Shown piece after piece: positions 1-7,303 of a DNA stretch of 64,000 nt. The stretch's first letter is position 1; the number at the start of each line of letters is the position of its first letter. The stretch covers positions 1-64,000 of the forward strand of contig NZ_JOEY01000012.1 of assembly GCF_000718165.1 (NCBI RefSeq). The letters run 5' to 3'. The position numbers and the translations under genes were made by a program. This DNA comes from Streptomyces fulvoviolaceus (GTDB lineage: Bacteria; Actinomycetota; Actinomycetes; Streptomycetales; Streptomycetaceae). The notes beneath the pieces are model-generated. The model was given only the letters and a program-made list of their open reading frames with translations. It ran no database searches and was not told the DNA's origin.

Positions 1-1
1 C

Positions 2-895
2 GCCGAGACCTCCGGTGTCTGCCACTTCGCCTACGACGACGAGGAGACCTGCCTCGCCGAGGTCCGCTACCTCCTGTCGATGCTCCCGCAGAACAACCGC
101 GAAACACCGCCGGTCTTCGACAGCGGGGATCCGGCCGAGCGCCGCAACGAGCCGTTGCTCGACCTCGTCCCCCTCGACGGCACCCGCCCCTACGACATGC
201 GGGCGGTCGTCGAGGAGATCGTGGACGACGGCGAGTACCTGGAGGTCCACGAGCACTGGGCCACCAACGTCATCGTGGCCCTGGCCCGCATCGAGGGCCG
301 TGTGACCGGCATCGTCGCCAACCAACCGCAGTCGCTGGCCGGAGTGCTGGACATCGACGCGAGCGACAAGGCCGCCCGCTTCGTGCAGCTGTGCGACGCC
401 TTCAACATCCCACTCGTCACCCTGCTCGACGTGCCCGGCTTCCTTCCTGGCGTCGACCAGGAGCACGGCGGGATCATCCGCCACGGCGCGAAGCTGCTGT
501 ACGCCTACTGCAACGCGACCGTGCCGCGGATCTCCCTGATCCTGCGCAAGGCCTACGGCGGCGCGTACATCGTCATGGACTCCCGCTCGATCGGCGCGGA
601 TCTGTCGTACGCCTGGCCGACGAACGAGATCGCCGTCATGGGCGCCGAGGGGGCCGCGAACGTGATCTTCCGACGGGAGATCGCGGCCGCCGAGAACCCC
701 GAGGCCGTACGTACTCAGAAGATCAAGGAGTACCGGTCGGAGCTGATGCACCCGTACTACGCGGCCGAGCGCGGCCTGGTCGACGACGTCATCGACCCGG
801 CGGAAACCCGCGAGGTCCTGATCAGATCCCTGGCGATGCTGCGGACCAAACACGCCGACCTCGCCAGCCGCAAGCACGGCAACCCGCCGACGTAG
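2..895 (+). CDS. acyl-CoA carboxylase beta (carboxyltransferase) subunit, 5'-truncated by window
   Basis: The reading frame is open from base 2, so the gene begins upstream of the window; 297 codons of its C-terminal part are visible. The protein carries the carboxyltransferase signature of propionyl/acetyl-CoA carboxylase beta subunits: GFLPGVDQEHGG followed by HGAKLLYAY, a glycine-rich GGAY oxyanion segment, and the C-terminal EYRSELMHPYYAAERGLVDD stretch that helps form the acyl-CoA site. In this family the subunit moves carboxyl from carboxybiotin to acetyl-, propionyl- or butyryl-CoA, giving malonyl- or methylmalonyl-CoA in the cytosol. The epsilon subunit follows 27 bp downstream, which fits an actinobacterial AccB/PccB complex. 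Which acyl-CoA is preferred cannot be read from this fragment. Confidence 0.93.
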   Translation, partial: AETSGVCHFAYDDEETCLAEVRYLLSMLPQNNRETPPVFDSGDPAERRNEPLLDLVPLDGTRPYDMRAVVEEIVDDGEYLEVHEHWATNVIVALARIEGRVTGIVANQPQSLAGVLDIDASDKAARFVQLCDAFNIPLVTLLDVPGFLPGVDQEHGGIIRHGAKLLYAYCNATVPRISLILRKAYGGAYIVMDSRSIGADLSYAWPTNEIAVMGAEGAANVIFRREIAAAENPEAVRTQKIKEYRSELMHPYYAAERGLVDDVIDPAETREVLIRSLAMLRTKHADLASRKHGNPPT

Positions 896-922
896 AGCGC
901 CACTTGAAGGAGGACACCCACC

Positions 923-1135
923 ATGACCTCACCCGCGTCCACGACATCCCCGTCGCCCGCGGTCCGCATCGTCAGGGGCACACCCTCCGCGACGGAACTC
1001 GCCGCGGTCCTGGCCGTTCTGACGATCCGTACGACCTCCCCCACCGACACCTCACCGCGAAGCGACGGGCAACGAGCCGACTGGCACCGCCCCGACACCG
1101 CCCATGGCTACCGGAACCCGCTGAGCTGGCGCTGA
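923..1135 (+). CDS. acyl-CoA carboxylase epsilon subunit
   Basis: This 70-residue protein has the VRIVRGTPSATELAAVLAVL core of the actinobacterial acyl-CoA carboxylase epsilon subunit and a short basic, tryptophan-containing tail (W at residues 55 and 69). In Streptomyces such small subunits stabilise the alpha-beta carboxylase complex and raise its activity. A strong GAAGGAGG ribosome site lies a few bases before the ATG at 923. The position directly after the beta-subunit gene supports the call, since epsilon genes normally follow their own beta gene. It could be missed by automated callers because of its size. Confidence 0.85.
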   Translation: MTSPASTTSPSPAVRIVRGTPSATELAAVLAVLTIRTTSPTDTSPRSDGQRADWHRPDTAHGYRNPLSWR

Positions 1136-1152
1136 CCGCTGCCGATCCCCAG

Positions 1153-1191
1153 AAGACCCAGGACACCCAGAACACCCAGAACACCCAGGAC
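1153..1191 (+). repeat. 9-bp tandem microrepeat between accE and kinase gene
   Basis: ACCCAG recurs at 1156, 1165, 1174 and 1183, a strict 9-bp period, with a degenerate fifth unit leading into CCTAGGAGACCTAGG. It sits between the epsilon-subunit stop and the kinase start. No gene is seen in it. Confidence 0.7.
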
Positions 1192-1214
1192 GCCTAGGAG
1201 ACCTAGGAAACCCC

Positions 1215-2225
1215 ATGCGCCTCGCCGTCACCGGCTCCATCGCCACGGACCACCTGATGGCCTTCCCGGGCCGCTTCACCGATCACCTGCTCCCCGACCG
1301 GCTCGACCGGATCTCCCTCTCGTTCCTCGTCGACACCCTGGAGGTGCGCCGCGGCGGAGCCGCCGCGAACATCGCCTTCGGACTCGCCGGACTCGGTCTC
1401 ACCCCCCTCCTCGTCGGCGCCGTCGGCGGCGACTTCGCGGAGTACGAGGTCTGGCTCAAGGACCACGGCGTCGACACCGGCGGCGTCCGGGTGTCCGCGG
1501 ACCGGGGCACCGCCCGGTTCCTGTGCGTCACCGACCAGGACGCCAACCAGATCGCGGCGTTCTACACGGGAGCCATGGCCGAGTCCCGCACCATCGACCT
1601 GCGGGACGTCGTCGCCCGTTGCGGCACCGTCGACCTGGTACTGGTGTCGCCCGGCGACCCCGAGGCGATGCTGCGCCACACGGAGCAGTGCCGCACGCTC
1701 GGTCTGGCCTTCGCCGCGGACCCGTCCCAGCAGATCGCCCGCCTCGACGGCACCGCGCTGAGGCGTCTGGTGGACGGCGCCCGGTGGCTGTTCACCAACG
1801 AGTACGAGGCGGCGCTGCTGCTGGAACGGACGCGCTGGACCCGGCAGGCCGTACTCGAACGGGTCGGCGCCTGGATCACCACCTGTGGTGCGCGGGGAGT
1901 GCGCATCGACCGGTCCGGGCACCCGGAGCTGACGGTGCCCGCCGTGCCCGCCCCGCGCGTCGCCGACCCGACCGGTGCCGGCGACGCCTTCCGGGCCGGC
2001 TTCCTGTGGGCCGTCGCCCAAGACCTGCCGCAGCTCTCCGCGGCGCAACTGGGCTGTGCCCTCGCCGCACTCGCCCTGGAGACAGTAGGCCCGCAGACCT
2101 ACCGGCTCGGCGCACGGCGGCTCCATGACGGCGTCAAGACGGCGTACGGGACCCAGGCCGCCCCGCTCCTCGCCGCACTGGCCCGCCATCCGCCTCCCCG
2201 CCCCCGGCAGAGATCGATACGGTGA
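1215..2225 (+). CDS. PfkB-family carbohydrate/nucleoside kinase
   Basis: The 336-residue protein is a ribokinase-fold (PfkB) kinase. It has an N-terminal substrate-binding glycine/alanine motif (RRGGAAANIAFGLAGLG, residues 45-61) and the C-terminal DPTGAGDAFRAGF signature at 251-263. Asp257 of GAGD is the expected catalytic base and the TGAG turn forms the anion hole. The family phosphorylates sugars or nucleosides with ATP in the cytosol. The overall pattern resembles actinobacterial adenosine-kinase-like PfkB proteins more than fructokinases, but this is inference. The ATG at 1215 is preceded by GGAGACCTAGGAAA, a modest ribosome site. The downstream neighbour is a decayed trmO, so context gives no pathway. 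Confidence 0.85.
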   Translation: MRLAVTGSIATDHLMAFPGRFTDHLLPDRLDRISLSFLVDTLEVRRGGAAANIAFGLAGLGLTPLLVGAVGGDFAEYEVWLKDHGVDTGGVRVSADRGTARFLCVTDQDANQIAAFYTGAMAESRTIDLRDVVARCGTVDLVLVSPGDPEAMLRHTEQCRTLGLAFAADPSQQIARLDGTALRRLVDGARWLFTNEYEAALLLERTRWTRQAVLERVGAWITTCGARGVRIDRSGHPELTVPAVPAPRVADPTGAGDAFRAGFLWAVAQDLPQLSAAQLGCALAALALETVGPQTYRLGARRLHDGVKTAYGTQAAPLLAALARHPPPRPRQRSIR

Positions 2226-2232
2226 GCCCGGG

Positions 2233-2445
2233 CTCGAAGTCGCCTCGGTCCCGGTGGGTCGGATCGTCGACGGCCGGAAGCAGGTCCGGGACGACGACCG
2301 GGGCAAGGAGACCGCCGCCGGGACGCCGTCGACGGCACCCCGTCCTCGACATCAAGCCTCAAGCCCTACGTGGCCGAGTTCGGCCGGCAGGGCCCCCACC
2401 AACCGGCCCCACCGGGCGACCGAGATGATGCGCGAGTACCACTGA
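2233..2445 (+). pseudogene. trmO/tsaA (tRNA N6-methyl-t6A37 methyltransferase) remnant
   Basis: Pieces of TrmO (UPF0066/TsaA family) lie here in different frames. At 2233 one frame reads LEVASVPVGRIVDGRKQVRDDDRGK, like the family's N-terminal IGxVxxGRxxxxDDDWG motif. From 2342 a second frame gives VLDIKP and a third gives KPYVAEFGRQG, the family's conserved LDIKPYV C-terminal motif. At 2422 the first frame returns with TEMMREYH and a stop. The core that would hold the SAM site is missing: about 70 codons remain of the roughly 150-170 usual. The order of the pieces is that of the intact family, so an internal deletion plus at least two frameshifts explains it. No product is expected. Confidence 0.75.
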
Positions 2446-2463
2446 AACCGAAAGGGGCCCGAC

Positions 2464-3423
2464 GTGCGGCTGCGCTGTGCCGTCCTCGACGACTACCAGA
2501 ACGCTGCGACCCGACTCGCCGACTGGTCACCGCTCGCGGCCAAGGTGGAGGTCGTCACCTTCGACACCCACTTCACCGACGAGGACGCCCTGGCCGCTGC
2601 CCTCGCCGACGTCGACATCGTGGTCACCCTGCGGGAGCGCGTCCCCTTCCCGGGGTCCCTCATCGCCCGCCTGCCCCGGCTGAAGCTGCTCATCGCCTCC
2701 GGCATGCGCAACACGGTCATCGACTACGCGGCCGCCGAGGCGCACGGTGTCACCGTCTGCGGTACGGCGAGTTCCTCGACCCCTCCCGTCGAACTCACCT
2801 GGGCCCTGCTGCTCGGCCTCGCCCGCGGCATCGTCACCGAGAACAACGCCCTGCGCGAGGGCGGCCCCTGGCAGTCCACCGTCGGCGCCGACCTGCACGG
2901 CAGCCGGCTCGGACTGCTCGGCCTCGGGAAGATCGGCAGCCGGGTGGCCCAGATCGGCCTCGCCTTCGGCATGGAGGTCGCCGCCTGGAGCCAGAACCTC
3001 ACCAAGGAACGCGCGGACGAGGTCGGCGTCGAACTGGCAGCCTCCAAGGACGAGTTGCTCGCCGACAGCGACTTCGTCTCCATCCACCTCGCCCTCGGCG
3101 ACCGCACCCGCGGCCTGCTGGGCCCCGCCGAACTCGCCCTCCTCAAGCCCACCGCCTACCTGATCAACACCTCGCGCGCGGCGATCGTCGACCAGGAAGC
3201 ACTCCTCGCCGCCCTCCACGAGGGCCGCATCGGCGGCGCGGGCGTCGACGTCTTCGACACCGAGCCCCTCCCCGCCGACCACCCGCTGCGCACGGCTCCC
3301 CGGCTGCTCGCCACCCCGCACCTCGGCTATGTCTCGCGGGCCAACTACGCGACGTACTACGGCCAGGCGGTCGAGAACATCCAGGCGTACCTGGCGGGTT
3401 CTCCGGTACGACGGCTGCCGTGA
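2464..3423 (+). CDS. D-isomer-specific 2-hydroxyacid dehydrogenase family protein
   Basis: The 319-residue protein is an NAD(P)-dependent D-2-hydroxyacid dehydrogenase. The Rossmann GLGKIG motif is at residues 153-158. The catalytic triad is present: Arg238 in NTSRAAIVD, Glu267 in DVFDTEPLP and His286 in TPHLGY. Such enzymes interconvert 2-oxoacids and D-2-hydroxyacids in the cytosol; members range from phosphoglycerate to formate and glyoxylate dehydrogenases and the substrate is not readable here. The start is GTG at 2464, set back from an AAAGGGG ribosome site. The last codons form the first unit of a 26-bp tandem repeat that continues past the stop. Confidence 0.88.
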   Translation: MRLRCAVLDDYQNAATRLADWSPLAAKVEVVTFDTHFTDEDALAAALADVDIVVTLRERVPFPGSLIARLPRLKLLIASGMRNTVIDYAAAEAHGVTVCGTASSSTPPVELTWALLLGLARGIVTENNALREGGPWQSTVGADLHGSRLGLLGLGKIGSRVAQIGLAFGMEVAAWSQNLTKERADEVGVELAASKDELLADSDFVSIHLALGDRTRGLLGPAELALLKPTAYLINTSRAAIVDQEALLAALHEGRIGGAGVDVFDTEPLPADHPLRTAPRLLATPHLGYVSRANYATYYGQAVENIQAYLAGSPVRRLP

Positions 3424-3487
3424 GCCTTCCCTTACGGCGGCTGCCGTGACCGCTCCCATATGACGGCTGCCGTGCCCCCTCCGGATC
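3412..3487 (+). repeat. 26-bp tandem repeat over the dehydrogenase stop codon
   Basis: CGGCTGCCGTG occurs at 3412, 3438 and 3464, exactly 26 bp apart, with partly conserved spacer bases (CC, TCCC, TA). The first unit encodes the last residues and stop of the dehydrogenase; the next two fill the gap to the convergent DUF2087 gene. It looks like slippage or local duplication of the gene end. Confidence 0.75.
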
Positions 3488-4061
3488 AGGCCGCGCCCGC
3501 CGACTCGTCCACCCGCCGGTAGATCCCCTCGTTCCGGCGCAGATGGTGCAGGTCCACCAGATAGCGCCGGAGCGTCACATGGTCGACGTCGCCGTCCTCG
3601 CACCAGGCCCGCAGCTTCTCGTTGACGGTCCGCTCGGGGTACTCGACGCCCGGCTCGAAGGTCTGCTCGGCGATGTGCCGCAGCACCAGCTTCTTGCGGG
3701 TCCACTGCGCGGGCAGCCGCACGAGCCGCCCGTCCCGGACGAAGGTCCGCAGGACCATGTCGGCGCGCTCGTCCCCGGAGCCGGGGCTCCCGGCGGCTTC
3801 GTCGGCCCGCTCCCGCCGCGCGGCCTCCCGCGCGTACTCCTTGAACAGCCCGTACGCCACGCCCAGTTCCGCGTCGTCCCCGGCGGTCACCACGCCCTGC
3901 TCCCGCAGCCGCCGCAGCGCGAGCTCCGTCTCCTTCACGGAGAGCCCGGCCACCCGGCCGACCTCCACCGGACTCCCCGCACCCAGCGCCACGGCCGCGA
4001 AGGCCCGCACCCGGCTCTCCTCGGCGAACAGACGAATCAGTTGGTCGGTGTCGGTTGCCAT
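3486..4061 (-). CDS. DUF2087-domain transcriptional regulator
   Basis: The 191-residue protein has an N-terminal winged-helix-like region (about 10-60, LIRLFAEESRVRAFAAVALG ... LRRLREQGVV, ArsR-like). Its C-terminal DUF2087 domain (about 110-185) shows the family landmarks LPAQWTRKKLVLRHIAE, FEPGVEYPERTVNEKLR, DVDHVTLRRYLVD and NEGIYRRV. The family is taken as DNA-binding regulators of unknown ligand. The gene converges on the dehydrogenase and diverges from chpG, whose promoter lies in the 196-bp gap upstream of its start. Control of chpG by it is possible but nothing in the sequence shows this. Confidence 0.8.
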   Translation of the reverse strand: MATDTDQLIRLFAEESRVRAFAAVALGAGSPVEVGRVAGLSVKETELALRRLREQGVVTAGDDAELGVAYGLFKEYAREAARRERADEAAGSPGSGDERADMVLRTFVRDGRLVRLPAQWTRKKLVLRHIAEQTFEPGVEYPERTVNEKLRAWCEDGDVDHVTLRRYLVDLHHLRRNEGIYRRVDESAGAA

Positions 4062-4173
4062 GCCGGGAGGCTAGTGGAGCCCTCCGCCCTGCTCCGAACG
4101 ATTTTCCCGCCGCCCACCGCCGCTCCGGCCCCGCCTGGCCCTTGTTCAATAAGGGTGATCCCCACATGAACGC

Positions 4174-4201
4174 CGTTACCAGCAGTGAACACCCGCGTTG
4201 A
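4174..4201 (+). promoter_or_regulatory. sigma-BldN-type promoter of chpG
   Basis: CGTTAC (4174-4179), a 16-bp spacer and CGTTGA (4196-4201) match the sigma-BldN consensus CGTAAC-N16/17-CGTTGA at 11 of 12 positions, as I recall that consensus. The inferred transcript would start near 4208, giving a leader of about 50 nt to the chpG ATG at 4258. Confidence 0.65.
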
Positions 4202-4257
4202 AGGGGAGTGCGGCGGCGAGAACTGCCGTCGTGCTCACCGAACCAAAGGAGAACGTG

Positions 4258-4533
4258 ATGTCTCGCATCGCGAAGGTGGCCGGTGTCGCTCTCGGCACCG
4301 GTGCCGTGGTGCTCGGCGGCGCCGGTATGGCCCTGGCGGACGCGGGTGCCGATGGCAAGGCCGTCGGCTCGCCCGGCGTCCTGTCCGGCAACGTCGTCCA
4401 GGTCCCGGTCCACGTGCCGGTCAACGTGTGCGGCAACACCGTCAGCGTCATCGGCCTGCTGAACCCGGTCTTCGGCAACACCTGCGCCAACGTCAGCGAC
4501 CACGACAACGGTGACTACGGCTACGGCGGCTGA
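4258..4533 (+). CDS. chpG: short chaplin ChpG
   Basis: This 91-residue secreted protein has a signal peptide ending near residue 28 (GAGMALA/DAG) and one chaplin domain (about 38-77) with the hallmark GSPGVLSGNVVQVPVHVPVNVCGN ... GLLNP run in shortened form. Conserved Cys58 and Cys76 form the intramolecular disulfide of this family. Chaplins assemble into amphipathic amyloid films that lower surface tension and coat aerial hyphae and spores. A short acidic, Gly/Tyr tail (DHDNGDYGYGG) distinguishes it from the other short chaplins here. The ATG at 4258 has an AAGGAG site; an upstream in-frame ATG at 4198 lies inside the promoter motif and is rejected. The neighbouring melC operon supports the chpG assignment by synteny with S. 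coelicolor. Confidence 0.93.
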   Translation: MSRIAKVAGVALGTGAVVLGGAGMALADAGADGKAVGSPGVLSGNVVQVPVHVPVNVCGNTVSVIGLLNPVFGNTCANVSDHDNGDYGYGG

Positions 4534-4553
4534 TCGCCCGTACGCACCAGAAG

Positions 4554-4583
4554 AGCCCCGGCATCTCGAGCGCCGGGGCTTTT
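4554..4583. terminator. rho-independent terminator between chpG and melC2
   Basis: AGCCCCGGC (4554-4562) and GCCGGGGCT (4572-4580) form a perfect 9-bp stem with a 9-nt loop, followed by TTT. It ends chpG and may also serve the convergent melC2. Confidence 0.8.
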
Positions 4584-4599
4584 CCATGAGCTCTGCGCC

Positions 4600-5466
4600 T
4601 CACGCGTACCGGTAGATCCTGCTGACGTCCTCCAGCGAGTCCGGCGTCACGTCCCACGGCGGCAGCTTCTCGTGCCGCGCGACGATCCGCCCCCGCTGCT
4701 TGCTGCCCGGTCCGGGCGGCTTGGCCGGCAGGTAGCGCGCCCCCCGGTGCCGGCTCTGCCAGCGGGACCACTGCAGGTCCACGAAGGCGTGGTGCATCCA
4801 GAACACCGGGTCGTTCACGGACGCGCCGCCGACCATGGCCCCGCCGACCCAGCGGTGCACCCGGTTGTGGTTGCGCCAGGCGACAGGGCCCCGCCCGGTC
4901 CCCCACCCCTCCAGCCGGTTGCGGAACCCCTTGGTGGTCGTGGAGTCCCAGGGCGAGACGTCGTAGACGGGGTCGGCCAGCGCCCCCGCCAGCTCGCTCT
5001 TCGTCGGCAGTGCGATCGGGTCGCGGGCCCGCCCGAGGTCCCGGGTGAGGAACTCGCCGTCGGTCACGCCCTCCTTGAGCGTCCAGTTGCCCTCCGCGTA
5101 GGCGAACGGCCCGGTCATCACCTGGCGGTCCGACCGTCGCCCGTTGCCGCCGAGCAGGTCCTTGGTCCAGGGCGCGGAGGTCGCGCTGCGGTCATTCGTC
5201 CAGTCCCAGTACGGCATCGACACCGACGAGTCCACCCGGCGCAGCGCCCGCTCCAGCTCGATCAGGAACCGCCGGTGCCAGGGCAGGAAGGAGGGCGTCA
5301 TATGGGCGGTACGCAGGCCGCCCTCGCCGTCCGAGACGTAGAACTCGATGTGCATCCGCACGAACTCGTCGTACTCGCCCCGCCGCTTGACCTCCAGCAT
5401 CGCCTTCACGAACCGCCGCCGCTCGGCGCGGGTCAGCGTGCTGACGTCCTTACGCGTGTACGCCAT
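4600..5466 (-). CDS. melC2: tyrosinase MelC2
   Basis: The 288-residue protein is a type-3 copper tyrosinase that oxidises tyrosine to DOPA-quinone, the melanin precursor. All six copper ligands are visible: CuA His39, His55 and His64 (in LPWHRRF), CuB His200 and His204 (NHNRVH) and His226 (FWMHH). The CuB set is shifted by about ten residues against classic MelC2, owing to extra residues near 146-155, and the protein is some 15 residues longer than usual. It has no signal peptide; the family leaves the cell by the Tat route bound to MelC1. Its ATG overlaps the melC1 stop by 17 bp and a GGGGGAGA site precedes it, so the two are translationally coupled. Confidence 0.93.
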   Translation of the reverse strand: MAYTRKDVSTLTRAERRRFVKAMLEVKRRGEYDEFVRMHIEFYVSDGEGGLRTAHMTPSFLPWHRRFLIELERALRRVDSSVSMPYWDWTNDRSATSAPWTKDLLGGNGRRSDRQVMTGPFAYAEGNWTLKEGVTDGEFLTRDLGRARDPIALPTKSELAGALADPVYDVSPWDSTTTKGFRNRLEGWGTGRGPVAWRNHNRVHRWVGGAMVGGASVNDPVFWMHHAFVDLQWSRWQSRHRGARYLPAKPPGPGSKQRGRIVARHEKLPPWDVTPDSLEDVSRIYRYA

Positions 5467-5920
5467 GGTCTCCCCCCATGTGTTCTTCTCCCGTGTCCCG
5501 CAGCCGCTGCCCGGGCCCGAGTTCGTCGACGGCCGCGCGGGCCGCTTCCAGAGGTGTCGCGTACGACCGGTAGTGGTCGACCATGCTCAGCCAGGTGCCG
5601 TCGGCGCGGCGCATCAGCTGCAGCGGCCGCCCGTCGACGGTGACGTGCCACTGGCCGTCGCCCAGGGTGCGGCCCGCGGAGGTCGCCGCCGTCTGGATGC
5701 CGCGGATGTGGCGGCCCCGGTAGGTCTCGTCGAACACCACGTCCGCGGGCGGTTCGGCCGCGCGCAGGGAGCGGGAGGCGGCCACGAGCGGTGTGAGCGC
5801 CACCGCGACGGCGGCCGACCCGAACAGCCCGAGCAACAGGTCCCGCCTGCTCGTACGTCTCGCCCTCCCCTTCGCCGAGGGCTCCCGTCCCACCGGTACT
5901 CCGCCGACGCCAACGACCAT
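5450..5920 (-). CDS. melC1: tyrosinase copper chaperone/secretion cofactor MelC1
   Basis: The 156-residue protein carries a Tat signal peptide (RRTSRRDLLLGLFG, twin arginines at 25-26, then a hydrophobic stretch to about residue 50) and the MelC1 core: FDETYRGRHIRG and a C-terminal MRRADGTWLSMVDHY motif. MelC1 delivers copper to apo-MelC2 and carries it through the Tat translocase. The ATG at 5920 is chosen because GGACGAGGAG lies just before it; the frame stays open 24 codons further upstream without a better site. It is shorter than the His-rich S. coelicolor type: the histidine-rich central segment is largely absent here. It is first in the melC1-melC2 operon. Confidence 0.88.
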   Translation of the reverse strand: MVVGVGGVPVGREPSAKGRARRTSRRDLLLGLFGSAAVAVALTPLVAASRSLRAAEPPADVVFDETYRGRHIRGIQTAATSAGRTLGDGQWHVTVDGRPLQLMRRADGTWLSMVDHYRSYATPLEAARAAVDELGPGQRLRDTGEEHMGGDHGVHA

Positions 5921-6037
5921 GATGTGCTCCTCGTCCGGTTGCCCGCGGTTCGGTTGTCGTAGCGGTAACCGCCCGGCGGCCCGTACGGTCACCGTCCGAC
6001 GGCCGGTGAGGTGAACGTCCGCACCCGGAAAGCCGAA

Positions 6038-6063
6038 GGGCCCGGGCCGTCACACCCGGGCCC
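6038..6063 (-). terminator. candidate terminator of the 6090 secreted-protein gene
   Basis: GGGCCCGGG (6038-6046) and CCCGGGCCC (6055-6063) form a perfect 9-bp stem with an 8-nt loop, about 25 bp past the stop codon. The T-run on the minus side is weak. Confidence 0.5.
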
Positions 6064-6089
6064 GGGCCCATCAGAACCGCCGAAGTCCC

Positions 6090-6602
6090 CTACAGGCCGG
6101 ACCCCAGCCCCAGGTCCGCGGCCGGCACGGTCTGCAGCACGGGGGCGAGCACGCCCACCTGCGGGAGCTTCACCTCCGGCAGACCGTAGTTGTCGGGGTT
6201 CGGCTGGGTGAGCGGGGCGTCCACGGTCAGGCCCGGCGCCAGCGTCCGCAGGTCGGAGGCGGGTGCCTCGACGCCCACGTGGTCGAAGTCGTCCCCGAGG
6301 AGGTGCGGCAGCGGCGCCCTGAGGCCCGCGCCGGGCAGCGCGCCGCTGACCGGCAGCTGCGGGATGACCCGCTCCGGGATGAGGCGCCCCTCGACGTACT
6401 GCGGCCCCTCGGGCGCCCCCGGCGTCAGCAGGGGGATCTCCCCGCCGAGCTTGGGGAGCTCCATGTTGAGGGAGTTCTCGACGCCCTCCAGCGGCACGGG
6501 GACCGGGACCGTGTCCACCGCGGCGGCGGGGGTCGCGGCGCCCACCGCGGCCGCTACGCCCGTGATCACGGCGGCAATGGTTCCTCGGGTGGTCGACTTC
6601 AT
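6090..6602 (-). CDS. small secreted protein, unknown function
   Basis: A 170-residue protein with a clear signal peptide (MKSTTRGTIAAVITGVAAAVGAA, cleavage near TPAAA/VDT at about 29). The mature part is rich in proline, leucine and glycine (VPVPVPLEGV, LPKLGGEIPLL, LPVSGALPGAG) with no cysteine and no domain I recognise. The ATG at 6602 follows AAAGGGACC; the frame continues upstream but lacks a site there. It sits in the same strand block as melC and the VKOR gene inside the surface island, so a role in the cell envelope is a guess from context only. Confidence 0.75.
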   Translation of the reverse strand: MKSTTRGTIAAVITGVAAAVGAATPAAAVDTVPVPVPLEGVENSLNMELPKLGGEIPLLTPGAPEGPQYVEGRLIPERVIPQLPVSGALPGAGLRAPLPHLLGDDFDHVGVEAPASDLRTLAPGLTVDAPLTQPNPDNYGLPEVKLPQVGVLAPVLQTVPAADLGLGSGL

Positions 6603-6718
6603 CTCAGGTACGGTCCCTTTCAGGAATCGGGGGCTCAACGTCCGTACCGCGTAACGATCCTGAGCCGGACACCAGCTCAAGATTCCCCCGACTGCCGCAG
6701 TAATAGGACGTACGGCAA

Positions 6719-7303
6719 TCAGCTCGTCCAGAAGTCCCACCAGCGGGTCAGGATCAGCATTCCGATGATCCCGATGTGCAACAGCGGTGGAACCCAGGTG
6801 AATTCATCGAGGAAAGACCGCAACCAGCCCGGCGCGGGCAGGAATTGATTCCGCACGTTGAAGGACGTCACGTACCAGAACATGAGGATCGTGGCGACCC
6901 ACGCCAGACAGCACCACAGGCACAGCGCGTTGATCCGGTACAGCGACTCGAACTGCAGCCAGGACACGAACCCGACGCCGAACAGGCAGCCGGCGTCGAA
7001 GGTCAGCCAGTACCAGCGGGGGAAGCGGGCGCCGGCCAGCAGGCTCATGCCGACGCAGATCACCATGCCGTAGGCGACCAGACCCAGCATCGGGTTGGGG
7101 AACCCGAGGGCCGAGGCCTGGTCGCTCTTCATGACGCTGCCGCAGGACACCACCGGGTTCAGGCTGCAGCCCGGGGTGAAGTCCGGGTCCTCGAGCAGCT
7201 TGAACTTGTCGAGGGTGATGACCCAGGAGGCCAGCAGCCCGGCGGCCCCCGTGATCACCAGCAGTGCGGCGAACGCGCGACTGCCACCCGCGGCGCGTGC
7301 CAT
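6719..7303 (-). CDS. vitamin K epoxide reductase (VKOR) family protein
   Basis: The 194-residue membrane protein has four to five hydrophobic segments (about 10-30, 72-90, 98-120, 125-147, 171-188). It carries the VKOR cysteines: Cys46 and Cys54 in the first extracytoplasmic loop and the CLWC active-site pair Cys128/Cys131. Actinobacterial VKOR homologues re-oxidise DsbA-type proteins and pass electrons to quinones, driving disulfide formation outside the membrane. Its ATG shares one base with the stop of the upstream gene (TGATG), so the two form an operon. Chaplins and rodlins nearby each have a conserved cysteine pair, which makes them plausible end clients; this is inference. Confidence 0.9.
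   Translation of the reverse strand: MARAAGGSRAFAALLVITGAAGLLASWVITLDKFKLLEDPDFTPGCSLNPVVSCGSVMKSDQASALGFPNPMLGLVAYGMVICVGMSLLAGARFPRWYWLTFDAGCLFGVGFVSWLQFESLYRINALCLWCCLAWVATILMFWYVTSFNVRNQFLPAPGWLRSFLDEFTWVPPLLHIGIIGMLILTRWWDFWTS

Noticed and set aside
2527..4587. Very long open frame on the minus strand through the dehydrogenase and DUF2087 genes
   Set aside because: It is a by-product of high GC; its translation is low-complexity, and the genes it overlaps have clear family motifs. Similar long frames opposite the fusion gene (33317-35905) and the acyl-CoA synthetase were dropped for the same reason.
6603..6660. CGTTAC ... CGTTGA pair upstream of the secreted protein gene that starts at 6602
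   Set aside because: The two hexamers are only 10 bp apart, against 16-17 bp for sigma-BldN, so it is not called as a promoter.
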